Part shown: positions 34,703 through 47,355 of the stretch, piece by piece
Layout of the letters: each line of letters begins with the position of its first letter
Position numbering within the stretch: the first letter of the stretch is position 1
Source of the DNA: Peromyscus leucopus
Taxonomy: Eukaryota > Chordata > Mammalia > Rodentia > Cricetidae
DNA: 64,000 bases
NCBI RefSeq assembly: GCF_004664715.2
Contig: NC_051072.1
Span: forward strand, 35,683,642-35,747,641
Direction: 5' to 3'
Notes under the pieces: model-generated
Told to the model about the DNA's origin: nothing
Seen by the model: only the letters and a program-made list of their open reading frames with translations
Databases searched by the model: none
Translations under genes and position numbers: made by a program

Positions 34703-35542
34703 GGAGACCTCTTTCTGCTGCAAAGCAAAGACACCGTGTAACAAATCTACTTTTAAATCTCCTTCAGGCAACTTCTTCCAGCAGCGAGTCAGCCAAGAAA
34801 GCGGAGATGCACCCTCATCACGGCCAAGTTGAGGTAGACACCCAGGTTTACCCTGCAGTCTCCCTCAACAACCATGGGGAAGAGGTCTGTCATCTTTATG
34901 GGCAGTCATGACAGTTTAGAGTCCAACGAGGCTTCCACAGACACAGAGGGCTGAATTATTAGTTACTTCTCCCACACGCCCTATTAACACCACAGGGGAC
35001 AGGCTGCTCTCTATCCCCCAGGAGGGATGGTGGCCCCAGGCCCCAGCAGAGCGTTTGGGAACATTCATTATAGACTGGCCAAAAGGCAAAGGTTGCCACA
35101 TACTTTCTGCTGGCCTGGTGAAGGAAAGTGTGGTACCTTTTTTTTTTTTTCTTTGTTTGGTTATAGCAATTCTTGCCTATAACCTTCCTGGTTTTGCTCA
35201 GCTGTTCCTTTCCTGGTCCTTTGACTAAAGATTTGGCTGGGATTTGTTTTTTGTTTTGTTTTGTTGCGGCCTGTGTGTACATTTCTGTGTAAAGGGGAGC
35301 TGGCTTCTTCCTTGATAAGTCTAGAGGCAAATGAAACAGAAGAAACTCAAGAGCCTGCCACTGATTTCCTTAGGCTGCACATATCCATCAAGTCTACTTG
35401 ACTCTCTCCAAATTCAGTCTCCTTTTTTAAATTTAAATATACAGAGAGACAATTTTTTGAGTCCTGGTCTAACCACCTGAAGAATGGAATGGATGAACAT
35501 TGAAGGGTGAACAAAGGAGAATTTTATTCATACAGGAAAAAA
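34703..35542. other. Intergenic, nothing recognised
   Basis: No gene supported. Poly(T) run near 35139-35150. Confidence 0.5.
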
Positions 35543-35626
35543 CAGGAGGAGGAGGAGGAGGAGGAGGAGGAGGAGGAGGAGGAGGAGGAGGAGGAGAAGA
35601 AGAAGAAGAAGAAGAAGAAGAAGAGA
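35543..35626. repeat. (GGA)n/(GAA)n purine triplet tract
   Basis: About 17 GGA units passing into about 9 GAA units. Same composition as 2901-3045. Confidence 0.95.
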
Positions 35627-36076
35627 GCTCAGAAAACTCGCAGTGGCAGCAAGGTGCCAAATGAAAGAGTCTGCCAGCAAGCATTGCAGCTCTTTGCTAC
35701 AGTTCTTTGCTCTCAGTGGGCCTGGGAACAGTCCTCTGAAGAACAAGCCTGTGGAGAGCAGTCCCCGACACCAGGCAGAAGTGGCAGGTCTCCGAGACAG
35801 GAGCAGCCTTCCACCTTTGGCAAGTGGTCAAGGAGCCTGATGATCAAAAACCTATGTGCCAGGTTATATTGTCTGTATGCAAATGAGGTGTAGAAAAAGA
35901 ACCAATCAAGGAGTGAGACTGTCAAACTCAGAGACAGGAAAGAGGAGCTGACAAATGGGTTTCCAATCAGGTTAGCAGCTCTGCTTCTGTTGCTGCTTTG
36001 TCAGTTATAGGGAAGTAGGCCCTTGGCTGTCGGAAAAATGCCACAAAACAGGTTCTTTGTTTCCTGATGCTCTCAT

Positions 36077-36110
36077 GGGGTTGGGGCGGGGGTGGGGGGG
36101 TGGGGAGGGG
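36077..36110 (+). repeat. G-rich quadruplex-type motif
   Basis: Six runs of four to seven G separated by one or two bases. Confidence 0.9.
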
Positions 36111-36184
36111 AACGATGCTCTAATCCCTATCTACAGCAGGAATAAAAGAAAGTATACATGCTCCAGAAGGAATAGAGAAAAGTT

Positions 36185-36300
36185 TGTTTACCTCCACAGT
36201 GCCACACTTCTTCCAACAAGACCACGCCTACTCCAACGAAGCCACGCCTCCTAATAGTGCCATCCCTTTGAGGGTCATTTTCTTTCAAACCACCACACTT
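36185..36300 (-). repeat. MaLR LTR fragment (antisense)
   Basis: Contains cttcttccaacaagaccacg and cctcctaatagtgccatccc, then tcaaaccaccaca, as in antisense MT-type MaLR LTRs. Confidence 0.6.
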
Positions 36301-37912
36301 TGTCTCAAAAAAACAAAACCAAAACAAAAAACAAACTTTTAAATGAAGAGTAGTTTTCTAGATGGACAACAGGGAACATCGTTATAAACAAAAGAAAGAG
36401 CCTGGAAAAAAAGGAACAAGCCTTGAAAAAAGGAACCGGCAAGCAAGTCCATGGGGGTGAAGCACCGCATAGGAAAAACTGATGGGCGAGGGCAGTGCAG
36501 AGCAGGTATGAGGCAGATCACATAAGATCTGCACAAAAGGCCAGTGCTGAAATATTCCTTGAAAAAAGGATTACACTGCATGGGTAGAAACCCTTCACAT
36601 TTCCCCTTGAGCCGTTGAAGAACTAAGTCTCCTTCTAGAGTGGTTTGTTGAGAATTACTCTTTATAGGAACCCAAAGTGGTCAAATTCATAGACTCAAAG
36701 AGAAGAAAGGTGGGTCTTGTTGGCTGCAGGAAGGATAGTATGGAGTTCCCAACCCACTAGCATAAACTTTCCATCCAAGGAGTATGCTGTAAAGACCAGC
36801 CTCACATGGACCTACAGTCAACAATAATTCATTATACACATCATTTATTAAGAGGGTGGGGGTCGATCTCATCTTAGTGTTCTTATCACAATCATTTATT
36901 TTCAAATAATACCTTCTTTATCCAGCCAAAGCCCATTTCAGTCAACAGTTTGTCAATTCCAGGGTCCCAGGGCATTACCACAATCACAACCTAAGAAAGC
37001 TAGGCCCGCTGGATTTCTCTCAACCACTTAGTGGTTGGTCTAGGTCAGCCAATAACTCAAAGTCCCAGAAACAGTTTGCCATGGAGTTTATTTGTGTTAC
37101 TGCTGCCCTGAAAATAATAAAGGAGTAAGAAAGTGAGAAAACAAAAGAGATTATAGGAGAAAGCCTTTAAACTAAGGCTTGACCCTTAATCTTATCACAG
37201 TAGGAGACCCACATACAAAGGATGTGGCCTGAAATTGATGGGCTTCAGCCAGAACAAGATGCTCATCTGACAAGCCACAGAGGCAGCAGCTATAATCGAG
37301 GGGGGGATTTGGCCCTCTAATGCCAACCAGTATTGTTGCTGTGGACTCTCTTGGACTGGCTGTCCCTCTGCTGTGGCTAATTTGATGGCCACTTGACTCT
37401 AAGGCAGGACCACAAACCCCACTTTTATTAGATCTACATTAATGCTCATGTTTGGGGAGAGGAGGTTGGAGCTAACAACAAAGACTCCAGAACATTTTCC
37501 CAGAGCTACAGCCTAAACCTCTAAGTTATGACAATAGTCATAAAATATTTGTTGAGTGTACAAGCTCATAATTTAGAAGACTTGAGAGAGGAAATCTCAA
37601 GAGAAGCAAAGTATTTTTACATGTTTTTGTTTATGTTTCTTCTTTCTTCTGAGTGTTCCAAGATTCTTTCTTGTATCCTTTCTATTCTCTTTAGAGAACT
37701 TCCTAGTGTACCCCATGCTGTCAGGGTATTTCTCATGATCATGAGCTTTCTTTAGTAGGTATTTTTACTGAATAAAGAACTCTTGACTGACATTTTTTTT
37801 TCCCTTCCTGATACCTCTTCCTTCTGGCCCCATGGCTTGAGGAGAAATAATCAGTCATTTGAATTGCTTTCCTCTCTTATTGCTTTCATGATATCCCTAT
37901 CTTTACTTTTAG
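36301..37912. other. Intergenic, unique-looking
   Basis: No gene or clear repeat seen. Confidence 0.5.

Positions 37913-37952
<40 letters not shown>
37913..37952. repeat. (TG)n microsatellite
   Basis: About 20 perfect GT units. Confidence 0.95.
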
Positions 37953-37957
<5 letters not shown>

Positions 37958-37969
37958 AATCATGATGGG

Positions 37970-38215
37970 AAAAGCACAGTGGACAATGAGGCAGCCGCTC
38001 ACATTGCAGTCACAGTCAGGAAGCAGAGAGAGATGAATGCTGGCACCCAATCACTTTCTTCTCTCGACTCAGTCCAGAACCCTGGTCCATAGAATATTGC
38101 ACCTCACGTTGAAGGTGGGTCTTCTCACCTCAGCTGCATCTCTCTAGAAATGCCCTTACAGACACACCAAGATTTGTCTCCTGGGTGGTTCTACACCCAG
38201 TCAACTTGACAATGA
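37970..38215 (+). repeat. Rodent interspersed repeat, family X
   Basis: Contains gaagcagagagagatgaatg, ccagaaccctggtcc and a late cagtcaacttgacaatgaag, as in the other family X copies. Confidence 0.55.
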
Positions 38216-38445
38216 AGGTTAGCCATCAGGAAGATTGTGTGCCAATTGATTACAAAATGTGGCCGCCCTCGCAGAATAAAGATAGCAAAAGGAATGCTTC
38301 TGAGCATGCTCAGTTTTCTCTGAAAAGTCTTAGCAAAAATGCAAAGACAAGATACTTTGCAAGTGTGTTAATATAGGAGTTTGCCCTTAAAGGTGCCTGT
38401 CTCACTTAGCAGCTAGCAACTGGATGGTTGGGAGAGGCAGAATTT

Positions 38446-38640
38446 GTTGTTGTTGTTGTTGTTGTTGTTGTTTGCCAGAGAATGACTAACCAACTAATTG
38501 ATGTTATGATGTGGATAGGGAGTATCCTCCCAAAGGCTCTTATTTGGAAAACTTGGTCCCTAACTGGTGGAACTTTGGGAAGTGGTTGGATGATGAAGGT
38601 ACTAGTGTCAGTGAGTTAATGAATTCTTAAATTCAGACTG
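38446..38640. repeat. (GTT)n and MaLR-like LTR start
   Basis: (GTT)n at 38446-38472. From about 38505, gatgtggatagggagtatcc then aacttggtccctaactggtg resembles the start of an ORR1/MaLR LTR. Confidence 0.5.
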
Positions 38641-39039
38641 AAAGGTCAGTAAGAAAAGGGTCCTGAATGGAGGAGGCAGACCACCTGAAATATAGCAAAA
38701 TATGAAACTTGGGAGGCACTAATTGGATACAAATGGGAAATTCCACACTTGATTTTATGTGTCAATTCACAACCAAAATGCTAGCAATACTAAACATATC
38801 ACACAAATTAAGTTTAAGCTGTCTGTCTAATGTATGTGAAACACAAATGAAGGTCATACTTAGGCTTACGTCCAAGCCTCAAGAGATCTCCTTATGACTA
38901 TAGTTATTTCAAAATCAGAAAAACATCTGAAATTGAAACACTCCTAGTTTTCATGTAAGTGTTATTTGGCCTGCACCATGTCCACATAGGTTTGTAATTT
39001 TTTTAACATGGTTTTAGAGCTTTAAAAAAATGAATTATG

Positions 39040-39215
39040 TGCTTGTCTATGTGTGGGTAAATACATGGGCAAGTGCAGATACCCAAGGAGTCCAGAAGAG
39101 GAAGCAGGAGTTCTGAAGCTCGAGTTATAGGCATTTAGTTATACATCCTGTGACATGGCTCTCCTGCAATTGAGGTGCCTGATCTTAACTGCTGAGCTCT
39201 CTCCAGACTCAGGTT
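39040..39215 (-). repeat. Diverged B2/B3-type SINE (antisense)
   Basis: Ends with ttaactgctgagctctctcc, the complement of a B2-type head; the body is diverged. Confidence 0.55.
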
Positions 39216-39930
39216 TGTTGAATCCAGGCTGAGAAAGACAAACATAGTCCAGTTCTCTTATATATTTGCAAATCTGAAAAAACAAAGACATGAAAATAGA
39301 AAGAGACTTTTGAAAAGAAGGATGGCAGACAGGAGAGGGAAACAGATGAAAAAATGAAGGGGTAAAAATCATCAATGTATATTTTGTACATTATGAAAAT
39401 ATCACCAGAAACCCAATATTTTGCATAATTAATATATGCCCAAAAATAGGGGGAGAGCAAAACAAGGAAAGAGTCTTTTCATTCTTTTATAAATGCTGAG
39501 TTGACCAATTCAATGCTAAGTGTTCGTTGAACTGTGCCTTTTCCTGTCTACTGAGCCTTCTACAGAATGTCAAAGGTTCAACCCAATATTCTACATATTT
39601 TTTCATTATAAAATATAGAAAATATCAGTTTTATAGCTTTATCTGTTTCAAAACTGAAGTTAGTACCAGACATCAGTGGCTTACCTATTATCCTATAATC
39701 TCAGGTGTCTAGGAGATCACAAGATTGAGGTCAATGTGGACTCCTTAGCAAGACTTGTCTCAAAATCAAGTGTTAAAAGTAACAATAATAACTTTACTGG
39801 GGTCAGAGGGTAGATGGGAGAAGACTGGAGATGGAGCAGACAAACTCCTCTCAGAAAACTCCATATTGTGTTTATTGTTGTTCCCCAGAATGAAAGAGCA
39901 AATGGAGACTTTGAAGTTGGCAAGATGCAC

Positions 39931-39988
39931 TTGAGGATATCTGTATCAAAGGTATAGACTTGAGGATATCTGTATCAAAGGTATAGAC
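39931..39988. repeat. 29-bp tandem duplication
   Basis: Two near-identical 29-bp copies beginning ttgaggatatctgtatcaaa. Confidence 0.9.
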
Positions 39989-40419
39989 AGCCCCAGCTCT
40001 TAAAGCTTTCTTTTATCCGTGTGTCCCTGATAACCAACACAGTATTCAGAACAATAGATAAGATATAAACACTCATTCACTGGCCAATGGTTCTCCCAAC
40101 TTTCTGCAGAGAGATGTTCCCCCAGATACAAGAAGGTCTATCTAAAGTGTGACTGCTCCACAAAGTAAAGTTACCTCACAGAAAAAAAAAAAAAAAAAAA
40201 TCAGCTCTGCTACAGAAATCATGTCCTCCTTCTCAGATTTCTAAGCCAGAACTCCTCAGGGATGTTCATCCTAAAGGACAATTTATACATTTTTAAATTA
40301 TACACCTCATCTCCAAATGTGAATGGATTGTGATGAAAAATATCTTGAGCAAAGCAAAGCAACTTAAAAGAATAAAAGGTTGATGTGGGGTCACAGACCC
40401 AGGCTAGAGAGTCCATCAA

Positions 40420-40790
40420 GGTGGGAAGTCATGGCAGAAGTATCTTGAAGCAACTAGTCACACTGTGTCTGTAATCAGAAATCAAGGGAGGGAGTGTGGA
40501 TTCTCACTCGCAGCTAATTTTCTCAGCTTTCTTCAGCACAGTACCAGAGCTCATAGAATGATCCTACCCATATGTAGGTGTGTCTTCCCACCTCAACTAA
40601 CCTAATCTAGGTAATCCCTACAGATACACTAGAGGCTAACCTAGATAATCCTCACAGATACTCCAGAGGCTAACCTAGATAATCCTCACAGATACTCCAG
40701 AGGCTAATCTCATCTAGGTAATCTTCACAGATACTCTATAGGTTAACCTAATCTAGCTAATCTCCGACAGGCATGCCCAAAGAAATTGAC
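40420..40790 (+). repeat. Family X repeat with internal minisatellite
   Basis: Family X-like body. Its end segment is expanded into five copies of a 34- to 39-bp unit (aatcc/aatct starts at 40613, 40647, 40681, 40720 and 40759). Confidence 0.7.
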
Positions 40791-41249
40791 ATTCAGTATT
40801 AGTCATTATAGAAGGTCAATGTACCACCTTATATTTTATAACAACTGAATGAATAACCACAGTAAGAGCCATCAATCCTCAGACTGATACCAGCCCCAGA
40901 AACAATGAATCTGCTTTTCCTGAGGAAATACTCAAGTTGTTTACATGATTGTTGTAAACAATCTGAGGTTAGCCAATGACTGGCCTCTACAACTGTAAGA
41001 AAAATAGAATCTTTCACCAGAATTCACCTCTTCAAGGTCTAACATCTCTTTGTCAGCAAGATCTCTTTCCATGGGCTCCTGGGTATAAATTTCTAGCATT
41101 TATCTTTTTTTCAGTAAAGCTTCCCTGAAACATTTTCACTGCCAACAGCTTCAGAACTGAAGACAAATCTTTGGCTGTAAACATCTCAAGCTCCACGCAT
41201 GCTCCCTTAAGAGATACAGAGAGACCAATGCCTCCCACTCAGTGTGTAC

Positions 41250-41490
41250 AGCTCCATCTTCACCCACAGTCAACAGTGGTCAGAAAATATTAAATGGAAA
41301 ATTTCAGAGAGAAGGAGAAACCACATTCACATAACCGTTACTGAAGTATACTGTTATATTATTCTACTTTATTACTGACTTTCCTAATCTTTCACTGTGC
41401 CTACCTCACAAATGAATATGTATCATAAGATCATGCACTCTACAGTCTCAGGCTGGGAAAGGTCTTTATCCCCCACGGGTAAGTGTAGAT
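41250..41490 (+). mobile_element. Tigger-family deletion derivative
   Basis: Shares gtcagaaaatattaaatgga and later ctttcactgtgcctacctca with Tigger ends, and finishes tttatcccccacggg. Too short to encode a transposase. Confidence 0.6.
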
Positions 41491-41785
41491 ATGACTGTCT
41501 GTAGCCAACAATCATGTTCTTCCCTTGTTGGAAATGACTTGTCGAGAAATCTGTCCACCACCTTCCTTCCAGGCATTTGGACTAGGAAACTTAGAGGGAT
41601 GATAAGCACAAGGAAACTAGAAAACTGTCCTACACATTACAAAGGCATAGATTCTGTGTAGGGCCATATTCTGAAAACATGAAAAGTAAAGGTCCGTTCT
41701 AATGCTGATTTTCATGTAAGCCTAATTTTAATTTCGACAGAATCTTTTTTAGTGTAATATTGTTTCATAAATTCCTTACTAAGCG

Positions 41786-42107
41786 GGGCTCAGAAGATGG
41801 CTCTGTGGAGAAGGCACTTACTGCTTAAGCATGAGGACCTGAGCATGGATCCGCAGCACTTGGGCATGGCAGCACAGGTCTATGACCCCACTGCTGAGCA
41901 GGGCAGAGTGGCCCGGACAGGTGGCTCTTCAGCACTCCATGGCTAGCTGGTTTAGCCAACCAGTGAGCTTCAGGTTCACTGAGAGAGCCTGCCTTAAAAA
42001 GCAAGGCAGCAGACAACAAAAGGAGACATCCAACATTGACCACTGACCTCCACATGCACACATACACATAAACGCACACATCCGCACAAGAACATACACA
42101 TGCACGC

Positions 42108-42160
<53 letters not shown>
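41786..42160 (+). repeat. B4 SINE with (CA)n tail
   Basis: Head ggggctcagaagatggctct, B1-like middle, gttcactgagagagcctgcc, then (CA)n at 42108-42160. Confidence 0.75.
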
Positions 42161-42162
<2 letters not shown>

Positions 42163-42789
42163 TTCAATACTGTATAACAATGAAGTACATGTAGTCATTA
42201 CAACAACTACCTTTGATTGACTCTCTTCTAAAGCAGAAGACACGAGAGCAAGGAGCTTCTCTAAAAGAAAAGCCCAAGAAGTACTAGAAGAAAATTCAGA
42301 GAGTGCATTAGGGAAGGGGAGGAAGCCTCATGAATGGATTATCACTGTGGGCTCAGACCTAGAGAGAACAGAGAACACACCTGCAGTTAATTAACCAGGC
42401 ATAAGGCTGCCACTATCTACTGTCAGTCGATAGTTGAAGGATGTTTCCAGGGGTCTTAATCCTCAACACTTTAAGGCTACGTAGGATGTGCAAACAGTTA
42501 GGTAGCATGGTGGTGGGAAATTCTAAGATCTATGTCCAGGGAAGAAGAGCTGAGGCCAAAAACTATGATATTTCATCACATTACCAAACTATTGTTTATT
42601 TATTTTCTTCAAGAATAGACTTACTATATCTAAGTTTCAGCAAGGGAAAAGTCAATTAGTAGAATGTAAAACTTAGAATATGTACTTGATAAAGATATGA
42701 GTTAAACTTTTCTCATGAATCCTATGACACAAAATACATTATTATTGTTCAAGAAGGTATTCATTCATTTGACATCTGTTAAGATGGCT

Positions 42790-43560
42790 ATAAGGAGACA
42801 AAGCTTCAAACCTTAAGAGGAATGAATGGTAACTGGAAACCTTGAAAATTGCAGGTGGAGATGTAAAATGTGTAGCCCCTGTGAAAGACAGCATGACAGA
42901 TCAACAAGAATAAATATAAAATCAGAATTTCCAACAAGAATCAATATAAAAACAGAATTTCCACACAACCTAGCATCTCCATTGTGGACTGCACACCCAA
43001 AAGAATTAAAAGAAAGGACTAAAATATATGTTCGTATACCCATGTCCACACAGCGTGACTAATGATAACTAAAAGTCAAAGCTGACTAAATGCCCATAAA
43101 CATATGAATCAATGAACTAACCATGGTCTATACTTACAATGGGATGTTTTTCAATCTTAAAAGGATAACAAATTACTGGATCTGGTAAGATGGCTGGGCA
43201 GCTAAAGGCACTTGCTGCCAAGCCTGAGGACCTGAGATCGAGCCCCAAGACCCATATAGTATAAGGTGAGAACCGACAAGCTGTCCTCTAGCTTTTGCCT
43301 GCTCCCCATGGCCTATGTGTATGTAAGTGCACAATTGCACACAAACACAACAAATGATTGTAATTTTTGTAATCAAAGGGACGAAGTTCTAATACATACT
43401 CCTACACAAATGGACTTTGAAGACATGGTCACAAAGGGCAAATACTGTAAATACGCATATAAGGTACTTGGAATAATCACATTCATGGTGGAAAAACAAA
43501 TGTGTTTGCCAGGGTCATGAGACAGACGAATGGAAAGCTAGTGTTTAACTGGTGTAGAAT
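42790..43560 (+). mobile_element. Ancient L1M 3' region, split by a B3 SINE
   Basis: Ancient L1 ORF2/3'-end wording on both sides of the SINE: before it, cacacaacctagcatctcca and aacatatgaatcaatgaa; after it, gtttgccagggtcatgag. Many stops and gaps. Confidence 0.6.
43168..43380 (+). repeat. B3 SINE inserted in L1M
   Basis: Contains taagatggctgggcagctaaagg, cctgaggacctgagatcgag and ccgacaagctgtcctct. Confidence 0.75.
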
Positions 43561-43740
43561 TTCAGTTAGGAAGATGAAAATGTTGTACTAGAGCCAAAGA
43601 AAGCTATGATTATAATTAATGCTTTTGAACTAGATGACTAAAATGATAAAATCCATTATACAGACCTATGTGTATGTGGAGTGTATCTATCTATAATCAC
43701 CACATTTAAAATCCTGCAAAAATAAAATAATTAAAAGAAA

Positions 43741-43795
43741 TGGGCTGAAACGCAAGGCCCTACGTTCAATACCCAATACCGCAACAAATAAACAC
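43741..43795 (+). repeat. ID-type SINE fragment
   Basis: cgcaaggccctacgttcaat then acccaataccgcaacaaata. Confidence 0.5.
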
Positions 43796-44029
43796 ACAGG
43801 TGACCATTGTCTGCAGCAATGTGGATTTTTAAAGGCCTGCATTAGTTTTCCCAACACCTGCTATTCATGAGCCTACTTAGTTTCTATAAATAGCATTTAG
43901 AGCTCATGAAAGTACCTTAACAGTAGCCATTCTGGGACTCTCTGGTGTTCTTCCCTGTCTGATCTAAACTCAGGCACACCCAGGTCTTCTTCATGGAAAT
44001 ATAGGTACTATTACAGCCTAAATGTGTCT

Positions 44030-44345
44030 GTTTCAGCAGGGCTGCATGAGGAGATGATTTGACCACGGGCATGGTTACCAGGTGTTTGGAAGGGTCTACA
44101 ATTGGCTATGTGGTGTGCTTTGATCTTGCAAGGGGGGGGTGTCTTTTGCCCCGCCCCCTGGCATTGTTATAAAAAGCCTTTAGAATAAACCTTTGAAGCC
44201 TTTGGGTAGTGATCCAGGCCCTCCCAAAGCTATCCTGTGTTTCTGTCTTTCTTCTCGTCAACTAGGTCTCTTTTTCTATCTAATATTTTCTTATCCCTAT
44301 CTCATAAGAACTCTTCAAAAGGTGGGAACTGGCCTCCCACACACC
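44030..44345 (+). mobile_element. ERVK-like solo LTR with TATA box
   Basis: Contains a TATA-like ttataaaaag at about 44167, AATAAA at about 44183, a C/G-rich block upstream (ttttgccccgccccctgg), then T/C-rich U5-like sequence. This order (promoter, polyadenylation signal, U5) is that of an LTR. No internal viral coding sequence is present. Exact ends are not fixed. Confidence 0.65.
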
Positions 44346-45248
44346 AAGGAATGTGGGTTTCTTGTTGGTCTACTGCACACTCCTATCCTTTGAGGGACAC
44401 GGATTACTTCGGTCACCAACTTACCTTACCATCATACTAATTAAAGAAAGATATGATCCCTGTGCTTTCTCCCACACAATGTTGAACTCTTGAAGTGTAC
44501 GGAATAAGGAAGAGGAACCTCTTAATGGCATTTTGTTCCCTGGATTCCTGACAAGTAAAACTGTGTGTTGCATCTTAAACATTCTCCCTGCTCCCAGCAT
44601 TTAGGTGTGTGGGTGTGTACCTTCCTTCTTCAGGAGGGTCTTTTGTCCACTTTCCCATCTCTGTAGACCTCTGCATACTCCATTCAACACTCTAATTCCA
44701 CACTGGAGTATTGATTGAGAAGTAATTTCTTCATTCTCTTCCAGAATACCACAGTGCTTTTGTATTATCCTACATTCAGCATTTATCAATTCCAACTCGT
44801 ATCTTACACACTGATATTTGCCTTATGCCCCTTGACTTAAGACAAAGTCTTTGATTTGGTGGGTCCTTTCTCTGAGCTTTGTTTCCTTATTTTCAAACGA
44901 AGAGACTGACCTAGAAGACTCTCTGTTACAGTCTCACACAGTAAGTCCCTTTGAGGAAATAAAGTGTTCTGTATCTGTGCTGCCCAGTGTGGAGGCCCCC
45001 ATTCACAAGTGACCACCGAATACATAAAACATGGCTACTGGGAACAAGGAACTGAATCTTTAATTCTAATTATGCCCTTTTAATTGCTCCTGTGAGTAGC
45101 AGCTACTATATTGAAAGGGTGAAGCTTTAAGCCATTATTTCTAAATGCCCCAAGGCTTTGACATTCTAACATTCTAGAACTTTCTAAATTACTCTACCTC
45201 AGCCTTTGTCCTCCTACCAAACTTTGGTAATTATATTCCCCACTCTCA

Positions 45249-45319
<71 letters not shown>

Positions 45320-46082
45320 CAAAGGAGTAAACTTTGACTTCCTCAAAATAAACAGTAGGTGTCTCCATTGGCCAAAATATCAACTATTCAAAGTGTGTTT
45401 TAAAAGCCTGTGGATAAACAGACATGGGCCTAACCAGTGTGTTGTCTCTGGACAGGAACTAAAACCTGGAATCCAATTGCTTTCCAGGAAATCCCTTCAT
45501 GACAGAACATTGGGCCAAAGAACAGAAAGTGGGCTCTGTGAGGGTGTAATTGGGCCCACCAAACTAGGACTCTGGAAATGGCTTCTTCTTGCCTAATGCC
45601 ACCGAGACACTTCCTAATTAAGCTCATGCCATTGTGTTGGGTATTTGGGGACGGTGGGGAATTTCAATCTGCCTCTTCTAAAGAACACGGTCCTGTGACA
45701 TGTGGCTAGCGATTTTCAATTACACCCAAGTGAGTGGCTGCTAGTCACTTGGAGTGGTTCCCTAGAATCCCTTGGCTCCAGCATCCCTTTGCAGTTCCTC
45801 GGAGGTTCCATATCTTGCCAAGACGAAAATCACAACAAAAATGAAGAGTAGTATATACATTTGCCCAAAACTGCGTTTCATCACGTAATTTTTCAAGGCA
45901 TTTCCCCTAGAATGGCTTTGTGTCTGACTATCCTCCTATAAAGAGACAAACGACAGCTGCAAAGCCAGATGTAGGTTGAAGCCAGGGCAGGTAGCAGCGC
46001 AAAGATGGCCAGGCTGGACTCCAAACTGGCCCGTGGGTTGCCCAGTTCCCTGTGTTAGAAAGATGGTCTCAGACATTACTGT
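44346..46082. other. Intergenic with a (GA)n run
   Basis: No gene. (GA)n microsatellite at 45255-45316, about 31 units. Confidence 0.6.
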
Positions 46083-46819
46083 CTGTCTTACACTTTCTAC
46101 TGCTATGATAACACACTGTGACCAAAAGCAACCAGGAGGAAGGGGTTTCTTTGGCTTGCACATCCTGGGTCACAGGGCACTGAGGGAAGCCAGGGCAGGA
46201 ACTCGAGGTGGGAACCTGGAGGCAGGAACTGAAGCAGAGACCATGGAGGAACCTGCTTACTGGCTTGCTCTCCAAGGCTCTCTTGGCCTTCTTTCTTTTA
46301 CAGCCTTGTATTTGTCCATGAGTGGCACTGCCCACAGTGAGCTGAACCCTCCTACATCAATTACTGATTTTAAAAATTCCCCCACAGACTAGTCTTATGG
46401 AGAAATGTTCTTAGTTGGTGTACTAGACTCAACTGGACACAAGTTAGAGGCATCAATGAGCAAGGAGCCTCAATTGAGAAAATGCCTTCACAAGATCCAG
46501 ATATAAGGCATTTTCTTAATTAGTGATTGATGGGAGAGGGCCCAGCCCATGGTGGGTGGTGCCATCCCTGGGCTACTGGGCCTGAGTTCTATAAGAAAGC
46601 AGGCCGAGCAAGTCATGAGGAGCAAGCCAGTAAGCAGCACCCCTCCATGGCCTCTGCATCAGCTCCTGCCTCCAGGTTCCTGCCCTGCTTGAGTTCTTGT
46701 CCTGACTTCCTTTGGTGGTGAACAGTGATCTGGAAGTGTAAGCCGAATAAACCCTTTCCTCCCCAACTTGCTTTGGTCATGGCGTTTCATCACAGCAATA
46801 GAAACCCTAGCTAAGACAG
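46083..46819. repeat. Inverted pair of family X repeats
   Basis: 46083-46395 starts ctgtctta. 46396-46819 ends taagacag and, read in reverse, follows the first arm in order (ggcaggaactgaagcagaga / gcaggagctgatgcagaggc; cttactggcttgctct). Arms are about 310 and 420 bp with indels. Confidence 0.75.
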
Positions 46820-47028
46820 TTGAAGTCTTCATTTCTAAAACTACTCTAGCTTGTGTCCATTTGACAAAAACACTGACCAGTACACTGCCACCCAGCCTTC
46901 TTGCACAGCCTTTATTCCTGCGCAGACCTCAATGAGCATATTGTAACACGTTGCACACAGTTCACTAGTACACGAGTATCTCAACTGCACAGATATTTCT
47001 GTTGCACAGACATCACTATGCATGAGTG

Positions 47029-47057
47029 TGATGTCTGTGTCCCTCACACAGACATCA
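47029..47057. repeat. Perfect 12-bp hairpin
   Basis: TGATGTCTGTGT and ACACAGACATCA with the five-base loop CCCTC. Confidence 0.9.
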
Positions 47058-47216
47058 TCACTGCACACATGTCACCACTATGCCACATCACCGTGGCACT
47101 GTGGTCACACAGTGCTTGAGGGCATGGACTCTGGATTTGCACTCCAAGTCACAATTAACAAGCTATGCCACATTACTCGACCTGTTAGAAGGTTTTTAGG
47201 AAACAGCTATATATAG

Positions 47217-47247
47217 AGAGAAGGTATATATACATATACATATAATA

Positions 47248-47279
<32 letters not shown>

Positions 47280-47280
47280 C

Positions 47281-47352
<72 letters not shown>
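47217..47352. repeat. (TA)n then (GA)n
   Basis: About 100 bp of AT alternation with TATACATA units, then about 16 GA units. Confidence 0.95.
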
Positions 47353-47355
<3 letters not shown>

